A stretch of 64,000 bases of DNA. Origin: Nocardioides sp. zg-DK7169. GTDB taxonomy: Bacteria; Actinomycetota; Actinomycetes; Propionibacteriales; Nocardioidaceae. The stretch lies in NCBI RefSeq assembly GCF_013155365.1, contig NZ_JABJRA010000005.1, positions 248,001-312,000 on the forward strand. The letters run 5' to 3'. A program made the translations under genes and the position numbers. How positions within the stretch are numbered: position 1 is the stretch's first letter; the number at the start of each line of letters is the position of its first letter. Below the pieces are notes generated by a model. That model was not told where the DNA came from and ran no database searches. It was given only the letters and a program-made list of their open reading frames with translations. This document shows positions 35,781 to 44,754 of the stretch, piece after piece.

Positions 35781-36563
35781 ATGGGCGAGGAGCTGGGGGG
35801 CGTGGGGCCGCGCGCGGCCGAGGAGCTGGTCCGACTGGGATCGGCGGACAACTTCCGCGACGTGGCGGGACCGGGGTACCGGGCGGGCGACGGTACGCCG
35901 TTGCGCGGTGGGGTCTACTACCGCTCCAACGAGCTGCAGCTCACCGACGAGGACGCGGCCTCGATCGCGGCCCTGGGCGTGAGCGCGGTCCACGACCTGC
36001 GCACGCTGCCCGAGGTCGAGCACCGCCCCAGCGTGGACGTGCCCGGCGCGACGCGGCACCACGTCGACGTCCTCGGCATCCCGCTCGATGCCATCTCCGA
36101 GCTCGCCGACGCGGAGTCGGCGGTGGCACTGATGGAGCGGGTCTACCTCGGGTTCGTCGGGGAGCCGACCACCCGCGAGGCGCTCGGCTCGCTGCTGACC
36201 TCCTTCGCCGACGACGGCGTGCACCTCTTCCACTGCAGCGCCGGCAAGGACCGCACCGGCTGGACCGCCGCGCTGCTGCTCCACATCGCCGGTGTCGCCG
36301 ACGACCTCGTCCTGGCCGACTACCTGCTCACCAACACCCGCGCCGAGGCCAGCCGCGCGGCCACCCTGCGTCTGCTCACCGAGGCCCAGGGCCCGGAGCA
36401 GGCGGCCGTCTTCGAGCCGGTGCTGCTGGCCGATGCCGCCTACCTGCACACGTCGTACGCCGCGGTCGAGGAGCGCTACGGCACCCGCGAGCGCTACCTG
36501 CTCGACGGCCTCGGCCTCGAGCCGCGGGTGCTGACCACGCTCCGCGAGCGGCTGCGCGCCTGA
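35781..36563 (+). CDS. PtpB-like tyrosine / phosphoinositide phosphatase
   Basis: 260 residues. The active site HCSAGKDRTGW (C152, R158) has the CxxGKDR variant that marks MptpB-type phosphatases, with lysine and aspartate in the P-loop that allow triple specificity for Tyr, Ser/Thr and phosphoinositides in M. tuberculosis. N-terminal landmarks are SADNFRDVAGPGY and GGVYYRSNELQLTDEDAAS. The C-terminus is helical (lid-like). No signal peptide; some relatives are secreted by other routes. In a probably non-pathogenic actinomycete the role is unknown. Confidence 0.88.
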   Translation: MGEELGGVGPRAAEELVRLGSADNFRDVAGPGYRAGDGTPLRGGVYYRSNELQLTDEDAASIAALGVSAVHDLRTLPEVEHRPSVDVPGATRHHVDVLGIPLDAISELADAESAVALMERVYLGFVGEPTTREALGSLLTSFADDGVHLFHCSAGKDRTGWTAALLLHIAGVADDLVLADYLLTNTRAEASRAATLRLLTEAQGPEQAAVFEPVLLADAAYLHTSYAAVEERYGTRERYLLDGLGLEPRVLTTLRERLRA

Positions 36564-36594
36564 CGTCCCGGCCCCACGGCGTACCGCCCTGGGC

Positions 36595-37746
36595 TCAGCG
36601 CCGCTGCTCGTCCGGCAGCTCGCGCGCCTCGACCTCGACCTCGCCGTCCGGGTGCGGGTCGAGCTCCTCGAGCTCCTCCTCGCTGCGCCCGGCGTCGACG
36701 TCCTCGTAGCCCGCCAGGTCCAGCGGGAGGGTCGGCTCGGTCTCGGCCTCGGCGTCCGGCTCGACCGGCTGGTCCAGCGGCGAGGGGCCGTAGGAGACCC
36801 GCACCCGCTGGAAGCCCTTGTGCCGTTGGGAGCGGACATAGCTGGTGTAGGCGCGCCGGTCGGCGTCGGTGAGCCGGACCCGGTCGGTGAACGCCGTCAT
36901 CAGCGCGCGCGGCCACAGCTTGCGCACCGCGACCACGTTGACCTCGATGCCGACGACCGCCATCGCCGCCGCCATCCACAGCACCCCGATCAGGCCGAGG
37001 ACGAGGGCGAAGGTCTTGTTCATGTCGCTGGTCTCGGCCAGGACGTTGGTGACGTAGAGCGTGCCGAAGTACTGCAGCGTCTGCCACAGCACCGCGATCA
37101 CGAACGCGCCGGGCACCGAGCCCCACAGCGGGTGCGAGCGGGCCAGGCCCATCCGCATCACGACGGCGAGCACCAGGGTCGTCGCGACCACCGTGACCAC
37201 CACGATCGGCCAGCGGTAGGACGCCACCCGTTCGCCGAACACGGTGGCCTGGCTGAGCGCGGAGCCCAGCGAGAGGGCGAGCAGCGCGAACCCGACGGTG
37301 AAGATCAGCCCGACGCTGCGCAGCCGCAGCAGGATCGGGTTGGGGCGCTTGTTGCGCGGGACCGCCCAGGCGACGTTGAGCGCGTTCTGCACGGCGGTGC
37401 CGAGCCCGAGCGCGCCGTACAGCGCGACGCAGAAGCCGACGATCACACCGCTGGTGGAGCCCTTGATCCCACCCGGGCGGCCGAGCTGGTCGCCGATGAT
37501 CGGGAACTGCCCGAGCGCCGAGTCGAGCACCCGCTCCTGCAGGTCCAGGTCGCCCTGGAGCACGAAGCCGAGGACCGAGGTGGCGAGCAGGAGCAGCGGG
37601 AAGATCGCGATGAACGCGTAGTAGGTGATGATCGCGGCGAGGTAGTTGCCCTGGTCGTCGGAGTACTTGTAGATGACCGCGATCGGGAAGCCGAGGATCG
37701 GGACCCGCTGCTGGGTGCGGTCCACCCCCTCGCTCACTCGTCCCAC
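36595..37746 (-). CDS. YihY/BrkB-family inner-membrane protein
   Basis: 383 residues from a GTG at 37744-37746. I choose this start because TAGCGT ends 7 nt before it; an in-frame start 9 nt upstream is the alternative. About six membrane helices with the family's YKYSDDQGNYLAAIITYYAF near the N-terminus and LGTAVQNALNVAWAVPRNKR in the middle. The last 90 residues are cytosolic and acidic (LDLAGYEDVDAG, SEEELEELDPHPDGEVEVEA). Once misannotated as RNase BN; the function is unknown, perhaps transport or envelope related. Confidence 0.85.
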   Translation of the reverse strand: MGRVSEGVDRTQQRVPILGFPIAVIYKYSDDQGNYLAAIITYYAFIAIFPLLLLATSVLGFVLQGDLDLQERVLDSALGQFPIIGDQLGRPGGIKGSTSGVIVGFCVALYGALGLGTAVQNALNVAWAVPRNKRPNPILLRLRSVGLIFTVGFALLALSLGSALSQATVFGERVASYRWPIVVVTVVATTLVLAVVMRMGLARSHPLWGSVPGAFVIAVLWQTLQYFGTLYVTNVLAETSDMNKTFALVLGLIGVLWMAAAMAVVGIEVNVVAVRKLWPRALMTAFTDRVRLTDADRRAYTSYVRSQRHKGFQRVRVSYGPSPLDQPVEPDAEAETEPTLPLDLAGYEDVDAGRSEEELEELDPHPDGEVEVEARELPDEQRR

Positions 37747-37753
37747 GGACCTC

Positions 37754-37759
37754 ACGCTA
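37754..37759 (-). promoter_or_regulatory. -10 element of the YihY/BrkB gene
   Basis: TAGCGT on the minus strand ends 7 nt before the GTG at 37746 and overlaps none of the AEC transporter coding sequence. Confidence 0.5.
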
Positions 37760-37765
37760 CCGGCG

Positions 37766-38686
37766 TCACGCCAGCAGCGCGGTCACCAGCAGCACGACCG
37801 GCACGCTGGCGAGCGTGCTGACGAAGATCGCGTCGCGCGCCAGCAGGCTCGCGCGGTCGTAACGGGTGGCGATCACGAAGACGTTCTGCGCGGTCGGCAG
37901 CGCCGCCAGCACCGTCACCGCGAGCAGCGAGTGGGCGTCGAGGTCCAGGACGAAGCGCCCGACGAGGTACGCCGCGATCGGCTGGACGGCCATCTTGGTC
38001 GCCACGATCGCGCCCAGGTCCAGCGCGGGCACGCCGCGCCCGGGCAGCGGGCCCAGCCGCAGCGCGACGCCGTACGCGATGAGCATGGAGGGCACCGCCA
38101 TGCCGGCCACCAGCTCCAGCGGGTCGTGCACCGCGCCGGGCAGCTCGGTGTCGGAGAGCGCCAGCGCCAGGCCGAGCAGCGAGCCGACGGTGATCGGGTT
38201 GGTGAACGGGCGCCGCGCCACCGCCCACACCGACAGCCGCTGCGGGCTCTCCGCCGCGTCGAGCAGGGTCAGCGCCAACGGCTGGAGCACCAGCAGCTGG
38301 AGCAGCAGGGTGGGCGCGACCAGCGCCGCGTCGCCCAGGACGTACGCCGCGATCGGCAGCCCCAGGTTTCCGGCGTTGACGTAGCCGCCGCACAGCGCGG
38401 CGACCACCGTCGTGCCGAGGCTGCGTCCCTGCGCCACCGCGACCGCGGTGACCAGGGCGACCGCCACCAGCACCGCGGCGGTGGTGGCGACCAGGTTGCC
38501 CGAGAAGACCTCGCCGAGGTCGCTGTCCTCGAGCACCGTCACCAGCAGCGCCGGGCTGGCGACGTAGAAGGCCAGGTTGGACAGGGTGCGCTGGCCGGCG
38601 CCGTCGACGATGCGCAGCTGGCCGAGCAGCAGGCCGAGTGCGATCAGGATCCCGATCGTCGCGAACCCCTCGAACACCCCCTGCAC
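37766..38686 (-). CDS. AEC (auxin efflux carrier) family transporter
   Basis: 306 residues, about ten membrane segments in two inverted halves. Typical features are GLLLGQLRIVDGAGQRTLSN early on, NAGNLGLPIAAYVLGDAALV at the unwound-helix crossover, NPITVGSLLGLALAL between halves and LPTAQNVFVIATRYDR near the end. Bacterial members move malonate, malate or similar carboxylates, or have unknown cargo. GTG start. Separated by a large palindrome from the acyl-CoA catabolic operon on the same strand, so it is probably expressed independently. Confidence 0.87.
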   Translation of the reverse strand: MQGVFEGFATIGILIALGLLLGQLRIVDGAGQRTLSNLAFYVASPALLVTVLEDSDLGEVFSGNLVATTAAVLVAVALVTAVAVAQGRSLGTTVVAALCGGYVNAGNLGLPIAAYVLGDAALVAPTLLLQLLVLQPLALTLLDAAESPQRLSVWAVARRPFTNPITVGSLLGLALALSDTELPGAVHDPLELVAGMAVPSMLIAYGVALRLGPLPGRGVPALDLGAIVATKMAVQPIAAYLVGRFVLDLDAHSLLAVTVLAALPTAQNVFVIATRYDRASLLARDAIFVSTLASVPVVLLVTALLA

Positions 38687-38692
38687 CCGAGG

Positions 38693-38698
38693 AGCGTA
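38693..38698 (-). promoter_or_regulatory. -10 element of the AEC transporter gene
   Basis: TACGCT on the minus strand ends 6 nt before the GTG at 38686. Confidence 0.5.
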
Positions 38699-38760
38699 GG
38701 TGGGCCGTGCGCCGTCGAACGCCGGGTCTCGACCCGCGACCCGTCGCCCGCCCCGGCCGG

Positions 38761-38818
38761 TAGTCCGTCACACAGGTGTCGTCATCGAGCCGTTTCACGA
38801 CACCTGTGTGGCGGACTA
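38761..38818. terminator. 22-bp inverted repeat, likely terminator or dispersed palindromic element
   Basis: Arms 38761-38782 and 38797-38818 pair over 22 bp with one mismatch; the core is CACACAGGTGTCGT. The loop is 14 nt (38783-38796). It lies downstream of the last gene of the 47987-38851 operon and upstream of the AEC transporter, both on the minus strand. No T tract. Stem length is more than a terminator needs, so a repeat element is an alternative. Confidence 0.6.
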
Positions 38819-38819
38819 T

Positions 38820-38851
38820 CCCGTCGAGCCAGGATCCCGTCGAGCCAGGCT
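38820..38851. repeat. Two tandem 16-bp units abutting a stop codon
   Basis: CCCGTCGAGCCAGGAT at 38820-38835 and CCCGTCGAGCCAGGCT at 38836-38851, differing at one base. The second unit ends on the first base of the acyl-CoA dehydrogenase stop (38851-38853). Confidence 0.8.
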
Positions 38852-40011
38852 CAGTACGACTTCGGCAGCCCCAGGGTGTGCTGGGCGACGAAGTTGAGGA
38901 TCATCTCCCGGCTGACCGGCGCGATCCGGGTGACCCGGGCGGCGACCAGCAGGCCGGCGACGCCGTACTCCTGGGTGGCGCCGTTGCCGCCGTGCACGTG
39001 CACGGCGGTGTCGACGGCCTTCACGCAGGCCTCGCCGGCGGCGTACTTGGCCATGTTGGCCGCCTCGCCGGCGCCCATGTCGTCGCCGGCGTCGCACAGC
39101 GCCGCCGCCTTCTGCGTCATCAGGCGGGCCAGCTCGAGCTCGATGTGCGACTCGGCCAGCGGGTGCGCGACGCCCTGGTGGGCACCGATCGGGGTCTTCC
39201 AGACGGTGCGCTCGCGGGCGTAGCCCACCGCCTTGTCGAGGGCGTAGCGGGCCAGGCCGGTGGCGAACGCCGCGGCCATGATCCGCTCGGGGTTGAGCCC
39301 GGCGAAGAGCTGGATGATGCCGGCGTCCTCGTCGCCCACCAGCGCGTCGGCGGGCAGCCGGACGTCGTCGAGGAAGAGGGTGAACTGCTTCTCCGGGCTG
39401 ACGATCTCCATCGCGATCTCCTGGGCCTCGAAGCCCGGGGCGTCGGTGGGGACCACGAACAGGCACGGCTTGAGGTTGCCGGTGCGAGCGTCCTCGGTGC
39501 GCGCCACGACCAGGACGTTCTCGGCCTCGTCGACGCCGGAGATGTAGACCTTGCGCCCCGAGAGCACCCAGTCCTCGCCGTCGCGGCGCGCGGTGGTGGT
39601 GATCCGGTGGGAGTTGGAGCCCGCGTCCGGCTCGGTGATCGCGAAGGCCATCGTGGAGGTGCCGTCGGCGATCCCGGGCAGCCAGCGCCGCTTCTGCTCC
39701 TCGGTGCCGAAGCGGGTGATCACGGTGCCGCAGATCGCCGGGCTGACGACCATCAGCAGCAGCGGGCAGCCCTGCGCGGCCAGCTCCTCGCAGACGGCGG
39801 CGATGTCGCCGATGCCGCCGCCCCCGCCGCCGTACTCCTCGGGGATGTTGATCCCGAGGTAGCCGTTGCGGCCGATCTCGAGCCACAGCTCGGTGCTCTT
39901 CTCGCCGGCACGCGCCTGGCGGGCGAACCAGTCGCGCCCGTAGGTGCCGGCCAGCTTGGCGACCTGGCGGCGCAGCTCCTGGCGCTCCTCGGTCTCGGAG
40001 AAGGTGGTCAT
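38851..40011 (-). CDS. Acyl-CoA dehydrogenase (last gene of the AtuA/carboxylase operon)
   Basis: 386 residues, full-length flavoprotein. Landmarks are INIPEEYGGGGGGIGDIAAV, the FAD-side motif AFAITEPDAGSNSHRITTTA, RKVYISGVDEAENVLVVART, MAAAFATGLARYALDKAVGY and the C-terminal VHVHGGNGATQEYGVAGLL. Oxidises an acyl-CoA to the 2-enoyl-CoA and passes electrons to ETF. The ATG overlaps the stop of the biotin carboxylase gene (ATGA). One of two acyl-CoA dehydrogenases in the operon, which suggests two successive oxidation steps or different chain types. Confidence 0.9.
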   Translation of the reverse strand: MTTFSETEERQELRRQVAKLAGTYGRDWFARQARAGEKSTELWLEIGRNGYLGINIPEEYGGGGGGIGDIAAVCEELAAQGCPLLLMVVSPAICGTVITRFGTEEQKRRWLPGIADGTSTMAFAITEPDAGSNSHRITTTARRDGEDWVLSGRKVYISGVDEAENVLVVARTEDARTGNLKPCLFVVPTDAPGFEAQEIAMEIVSPEKQFTLFLDDVRLPADALVGDEDAGIIQLFAGLNPERIMAAAFATGLARYALDKAVGYARERTVWKTPIGAHQGVAHPLAESHIELELARLMTQKAAALCDAGDDMGAGEAANMAKYAAGEACVKAVDTAVHVHGGNGATQEYGVAGLLVAARVTRIAPVSREMILNFVAQHTLGLPKSY

Positions 40012-41990
40012 CGGTGCTCTCCTTCATCAGGGGTATCGGTGGGGCCGGGATCGACCACGGCGAGGACGGCGCCGGCCGCGACCTGCGCGCCCGGTACGAC
40101 GTCGAGGACGCTCAGCACGCCGTCGACCGGCGCGCTCACGGTGTGCTGCATCTTCATGGCCTCCAGGACCAGCAGCGGCTGCCCGGCACGGACCCGGTCG
40201 CCGACCGCGGCGGCGACGCTGACGACGCTGCCGGGCATCGGGGCCAGCAGCGAGCCGCGCGCGAGCCGCCCGGACGCCGCGGAGGGGTCCGCGAACCGCG
40301 GCACCCGCTCCAGGCGCACGTGGCCGGTCGGGGCGTCGACCTCGACCACCTCGCGGCCGCGCGGGCCCGAGACCGCCACGTCGTACGTCGTGCGCACGCC
40401 GTCGCGCTCGAGGGTCACGGCGATCGGGCCGGCCGCGACCACCGCGAGGTCGCCGGTGCGTGCGGTGGGCGCCACGGTGTAGCCGGAGCGACCGCCCCAC
40501 CAGGCGACCTCGACGTCCTCGTCGTGGAGGCGGAGGGTCGTGGTCTGCGGGGCGGAGACGACGTTGCGCCAGGCGACCGGGACGCCGCGCTGCACGGTGC
40601 GTGCGGCGACGGCGCGCTCGGCGAGGGCCAGGGCGGCGGCCACGGGGGCCGCGGGGTCGGGCTCCGCGCGCGCCGCGACGTGCTCGTCGAGGAAGCCGGT
40701 GCTCAGCTCGCCGGCGAGGAACGCCGGGGAGGTCAGCACGGCGACCAGCTGGTCGCGGTTGGTGGCGACGCCGTGCAGCCGCGCGCGGCGCAGCACCCCG
40801 GCGAGGCGGCGCGCGGCCTGCTCGCGGGTGGGTGCGTGGGCGACGACCTTGGCGAGCATCGCGTCGTAGTGGGTGGTGACGGCGTCGCCGGCGGCGAAGC
40901 CTGCCTCGACCCGGATGCCCGGCTCGGCGGGCACGTCGAAGGCGGTCAGCACCCCGCTCTGCGGCTGGTGGCCGCGGGCCGGGTCCTCGGCGTACAGGCG
41001 CACCTCGACGGCGTGCCCGTCGGCCCAGGGCTCCCCGCCGACGGTGTCGGGCAGCGTCAGCGGCCGGCCCTCGGCGACGTCGAGCTGGAGCTGCACCAGG
41101 TCGACGCCGAGCACCTCCTCGGTGACCGGGTGCTCCACCTGGAGGCGGGTGTTCATCTCCAAGAACCAGAACCGGCCGGTCCCCGGGTCGAGGAGCAGCT
41201 CCACGGTCCCGGCGCCGACGTAGCCGATCGCCTCCGCGGCCCGGCGCGCGGCGTCGAGCAGGCCGCGCTCGACCTCGGCGGACAGGCCGGGGGCGGGCGC
41301 CTCCTCGACGACCTTCTGGTGGCGCCGCTGCACCGAGCAGTCGCGGGTGCCGAGCACCACGATGCGGCCCGCGCGATCCCCCAGCACCTGGACCTCGACG
41401 TGGCGGCCGCGCTCGACGTAGGGCTCCACGAAGACGGTGCCGTCGCCGAACGCCGCGGCCGCCTCGGCGCGGGCCCGCTCGACCTCGGCGTCGAGGTCGG
41501 CGAGGTCGCGCACCACGCGCATGCCCCGGCCGCCGCCGCCGGCGGAGGCCTTGACCAGCAGCGGGAGGTCCGCCTCGGTGGGCCGGTCCGGCGCCTCCAG
41601 CACGGGTACGCCGGCTGCCCGGACGATCTGCTTGGCGCGGACCTTGGAGCCCATCTGCTCGATCGACTCCGGGGCCGGGCCGACCCAGGTCAGCCCGGCG
41701 GCCAGCACGGCGCGGGCGAAGTCGGCGTTCTCGGACAGGAAGCCGTAGCCGGGGTGGACGGCGTCGGCCCCGGCGCGCAGCGCGGCGTCGACGAGCAGGT
41801 CGGCGCACAGGTAGGTCTCGCCCGCGGCGGTGCCGGGGAGGCGGACCGCGAGGTCGGCCTCGGCGACGTAGGGCAGCTCGGCGTCGGCGTCGGAGTGCAC
41901 GGCGACGGTCTCGATGCCGAGACGGCGGCAGGTCCGGAAGACCCGCGCGGCGATCTCCGCGCGGTTGGCCACGAGCAGGCGGGTGATCAT
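40008..41990 (-). CDS. Acyl-CoA carboxylase alpha subunit (biotin carboxylase + biotin carrier)
   Basis: 660 residues from the ATG at 41988-41990. Biotin carboxylase domain about 1-445: GYGFLSENADFARAVLAAGL, ATP-grasp KASAGGGGRGMRVV, RDCSVQRRHQKVVEEAPAP and FWFLEMNTRLQVEHPVTE. A linker/BT domain follows, then the biotinyl domain with the acceptor lysine K613 in LEAMKMQH. Carboxylates its biotin with bicarbonate and ATP for transfer by the beta subunit. The architecture fits methylcrotonyl-, geranyl- or propionyl-type carboxylases. The AtuA-family neighbour favours a terpenoid or branched substrate (inference). Confidence 0.9.
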   Translation of the reverse strand: MITRLLVANRAEIAARVFRTCRRLGIETVAVHSDADAELPYVAEADLAVRLPGTAAGETYLCADLLVDAALRAGADAVHPGYGFLSENADFARAVLAAGLTWVGPAPESIEQMGSKVRAKQIVRAAGVPVLEAPDRPTEADLPLLVKASAGGGGRGMRVVRDLADLDAEVERARAEAAAAFGDGTVFVEPYVERGRHVEVQVLGDRAGRIVVLGTRDCSVQRRHQKVVEEAPAPGLSAEVERGLLDAARRAAEAIGYVGAGTVELLLDPGTGRFWFLEMNTRLQVEHPVTEEVLGVDLVQLQLDVAEGRPLTLPDTVGGEPWADGHAVEVRLYAEDPARGHQPQSGVLTAFDVPAEPGIRVEAGFAAGDAVTTHYDAMLAKVVAHAPTREQAARRLAGVLRRARLHGVATNRDQLVAVLTSPAFLAGELSTGFLDEHVAARAEPDPAAPVAAALALAERAVAARTVQRGVPVAWRNVVSAPQTTTLRLHDEDVEVAWWGGRSGYTVAPTARTGDLAVVAAGPIAVTLERDGVRTTYDVAVSGPRGREVVEVDAPTGHVRLERVPRFADPSAASGRLARGSLLAPMPGSVVSVAAAVGDRVRAGQPLLVLEAMKMQHTVSAPVDGVLSVLDVVPGAQVAAGAVLAVVDPGPTDTPDEGEHR

Positions 41991-41995
41991 GGCCC

Positions 41996-43579
41996 TCACA
42001 TCCGGAAGACGCCGTAGGGACCGGCACCCGGGTCGGGGCTGCCGGCGATCACCGAGAGGCAGATGCCGAGCACGGTGCGGGTGTCGCGGGGGTCGATGAC
42101 GCCGTCGTCGTAGACCATCCCGGAGAGCACGAACGGCAGGCTCTGCTCCTCGATCTGCTGCTCCACCATCGCGCGCATCGCGGCGTCGGCGGCCTCGTCG
42201 TAGTCCTGGCCGCGGGCCTGCGCGCCGGCGCGGGCGACGATCGAGAGCACCCCGGCCAGCTGCGCGGGACCCATCACGGCCGCCTTCGCGCTGGGCCAGG
42301 AGAACAGGAAGCGCGGGTCGAAGGCGCGGCCGTTCATGCCGTAGTTGCCGGCGCCGTACGACGCCCCGACGAGCACGGAGAGGTGCGGCACGGTGCTGTT
42401 GGCGACGGCGTTGATCATCGCCGAGCCGTGCTTGATGATCCCGCCCTGCTCGTAGCGCTCCCCGACCATGAAGCCGGTGGTGTTGTGCAGGAACAGCAGC
42501 GGGGTGCGCGAGGAGTTCGCGAGCTGGATGAACTGCGTCGCCTTCTGCGCCTCCTCGCTGAACAGCACGCCCTGGGCGTTGGCGAGGATCCCGATCGGGT
42601 GGCCGTGCAGGCGGGCCCAGCCGGTGACCAGCGAGGTGCCGTAGCGCGCCTTGAACTCGTCGAAGGCGACCTCGTTGCCCGGTCCCGGCCCGTCGACGAG
42701 GCGGCGGACCACCTCGCGCGGGTCGAAGGGCTCGCGCAGGTCGCCGGGGACGACGTCGAGGAGGGTCTCGGGGTCCAGCTCGGGCTCGGCGTGGCCGAGC
42801 GGCGCCGTGGCGGCTGCGGCCGCGGGGCGCTCCCGGTTGAGCCGGGCCACGATCCGGCGGGTGATCCGGAGGGCGTCGCGCTCGTCCTCGGCGAGGTGGT
42901 CGGCGAGCCCGGAGACCCGGGCGTGCATCTCCGCGCCGCCGAGGGCCTCCTCGTCGGCGTCCTCCCCCGTGGCCATCTTGACCAGCGGCGGGCCGGCGAG
43001 GAACACCTGCGCGGCCTCCCTGACCATCACGGTGTGGTCGGAGAGCCCCGGGACGTAGGCGCCGCCGGCCGTGGAGGAGCCGAAGACGACCGCGATCGTC
43101 GGCTGGCGCCGCGCGCTGGCCCGGGTCAGGTCGCGGAACAGCCGGCCCCCGGGGATGAAGATCTCCTTCTGGGTCGGCAGGTCCGCGCCGGCGGACTCCA
43201 CCAGGGAGATGATCGGGAGGTCGTTCTCCGCGGCGACCTGGTTGGCGCGGAAGATCTTGCGCAGGGTCCACGGGTTCGACGCCCCGCCGCGCACCGTCGG
43301 GTCGTGCGCGGTGACGAGGCACTGCACGCCCTCGACCACGCCGATGCCGGTGACCACGCTGGCCCCGACCGCGAAGTCGGAGCCCCAGCCGGCCAGCGGG
43401 CTGAGCTCGAGGAACGCGGAGCCCTCGTCGAGGAGCAGCTCGACGCGCTCGCGCGGGAGCATCCGGCCGCGGGCGCGGTGACGTGCGACGTACTTCTCCC
43501 CGCCGCCGGCGACCGCCTGGGCGTGGGCGGCGTCGAGCTCGGCGACCCGCTCCAGCATCGCCTCCCGCGCCGAGGTCAT
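41996..43579 (-). CDS. Acyl-CoA carboxylase beta subunit (carboxyltransferase)
   Basis: 527 residues. Two crotonase-like halves: the N-terminal half has ARGRMLPRERVELLLDEGSA, VTAHDPTVRGGASNPWTLRK and SLVESAGADLPTQKEIFIPG. The C-terminal half has FLHNTTGFMVGERYEQGGII, SVLVGASYGAGNYGMNGRAF and FSWPSAKAAVMGPAQLAGVL. The GMNGRAFDPRF and IKHGSAMINA segments are of the methylcrotonyl/geranyl-CoA carboxylase type rather than propionyl-CoA type. Its stop is 5 bp before the alpha-subunit start. Its own ATG shares one base with the stop of the upstream dehydrogenase (TGATG). Confidence 0.9.
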   Translation of the reverse strand: MTSAREAMLERVAELDAAHAQAVAGGGEKYVARHRARGRMLPRERVELLLDEGSAFLELSPLAGWGSDFAVGASVVTGIGVVEGVQCLVTAHDPTVRGGASNPWTLRKIFRANQVAAENDLPIISLVESAGADLPTQKEIFIPGGRLFRDLTRASARRQPTIAVVFGSSTAGGAYVPGLSDHTVMVREAAQVFLAGPPLVKMATGEDADEEALGGAEMHARVSGLADHLAEDERDALRITRRIVARLNRERPAAAAATAPLGHAEPELDPETLLDVVPGDLREPFDPREVVRRLVDGPGPGNEVAFDEFKARYGTSLVTGWARLHGHPIGILANAQGVLFSEEAQKATQFIQLANSSRTPLLFLHNTTGFMVGERYEQGGIIKHGSAMINAVANSTVPHLSVLVGASYGAGNYGMNGRAFDPRFLFSWPSAKAAVMGPAQLAGVLSIVARAGAQARGQDYDEAADAAMRAMVEQQIEEQSLPFVLSGMVYDDGVIDPRDTRTVLGICLSVIAGSPDPGAGPYGVFRM

Positions 43580-44754
43580 CAGGAGTAGCCCAGCAGCTTG
43601 GCCGCGAGGTCGGTGAGCACCTCGGTCGCGCCGCCGCCGATCGGCAGCAGGCGCGCGTCGCGGTAGTGCCGCTCGACCTCGGTGCCGTGCATGTAGCCGG
43701 CGCCGCCGAAGAGCTGGACCGCCTGGTCGCAGACGTACGACGCGGTCTCGCAGGCGGTCTGCTTGGCCAGGCAGGCGTCCGCGATCACCATCTCGCCGGC
43801 GGCGTGGCGGCGGGCGACGTCGTGGGTGTAGGCCCGCGCTACTTCCACCTGGCGGTGCATCTCGACCAGCTTGTGGCGCACCGCCTGGCGCTTGATGAGG
43901 GGCTGGCCGAAGGTCTCGCGCTGGGTGGCGTACTCCTTGGCCAGGGCCAGCGCGCGCCCGGCGATGCCGTAGCCGTGCACCGCGAGCGCCATCCGCTCGA
44001 CGACGAACTGCTCGGCGATGTACCAGAAGCCGGCGTTCTCCTCGCCGACCAGGTTGGCCACCGGCACCCGCACGTCGACGAAGGAGAGCTCGGCGGTGTC
44101 GGAGCAGCGCCAGCCCATCTTGTCGAGGCGACGGTCGACGGTGAAGCCGGGCGTGTCCTTGTCGATCACCAGCAGGCTGACGCCGCTGGAGCCGGCGCCG
44201 CCGGTGCGCACCGCGGTGGTCACGAAGTCGGCGCGCACGCCGCTGGTGATGAAGGTCTTGGCGCCGTTGACGACGTAGTGGTCGCCGTCGCGGGTCGCGG
44301 TGGTGCGCAGGTTGCCCACGTCGGAGCCGCCGCCGGGCTCGGTGATCGCCAGCGCGCCGATCATGTCGCCGGCCAGGGTGGGGCGCACGTAGGAGTCGAT
44401 GAGCTCGGGGGTGCCGTGCGCGGCGATGTGCGGCAGCGCGATGCCGTTGGTGAACAGCCCCGCCATCAGGCCGCTGGAGGCGCCCTCGGCGAACATCCCC
44501 TCCTGGAGCGCGAGGGTGTCGAGCAGGTCGCCGCCCTCGCCGCCGACCGACTCGGCGAAGGAGACGCCGAGCAGACCCTGGCGGGCGGCGGCGCGGTGCA
44601 GCTCGCGCGGGATCTCCCCGTCGTCCTCCCACTGCTGCAGGTGCGGTGCGACCTCGCGGCGCGTGAACTCCCGGGCGGTCTCCTTGAGCGCGGCGCGGAT
44701 CTCCGCGGCCTCCTCGGGGGTGCGGACGTCGGTGGGGTCGGCGGTGGCGGTCAT
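43579..44754 (-). CDS. Acyl-CoA dehydrogenase (first of the AtuA/carboxylase operon)
   Basis: 391 residues from the ATG at 44752-44754. Motifs: GALAITEPGGGSDVGNLRTT, FITSGVRADFVTTAVRTGG, MGWRCSDTAELSFVDVRVPV, QRETFGQPLIKRQAVRHKLV and the catalytic-base region QLFGGAGYMHGTEVERHYRD. This is closer to citronellyl-/isovaleryl-type dehydrogenases than the operon's second one, judged by the SDTAELSF and GYMHGTEVERHYRDAR segments. It likely makes the alpha,beta-unsaturated acyl-CoA that the carboxylase uses. The ATG overlaps the AtuA-family stop by 4 bp. Confidence 0.88.
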   Translation of the reverse strand: MTATADPTDVRTPEEAAEIRAALKETAREFTRREVAPHLQQWEDDGEIPRELHRAAARQGLLGVSFAESVGGEGGDLLDTLALQEGMFAEGASSGLMAGLFTNGIALPHIAAHGTPELIDSYVRPTLAGDMIGALAITEPGGGSDVGNLRTTATRDGDHYVVNGAKTFITSGVRADFVTTAVRTGGAGSSGVSLLVIDKDTPGFTVDRRLDKMGWRCSDTAELSFVDVRVPVANLVGEENAGFWYIAEQFVVERMALAVHGYGIAGRALALAKEYATQRETFGQPLIKRQAVRHKLVEMHRQVEVARAYTHDVARRHAAGEMVIADACLAKQTACETASYVCDQAVQLFGGAGYMHGTEVERHYRDARLLPIGGGATEVLTDLAAKLLGYS

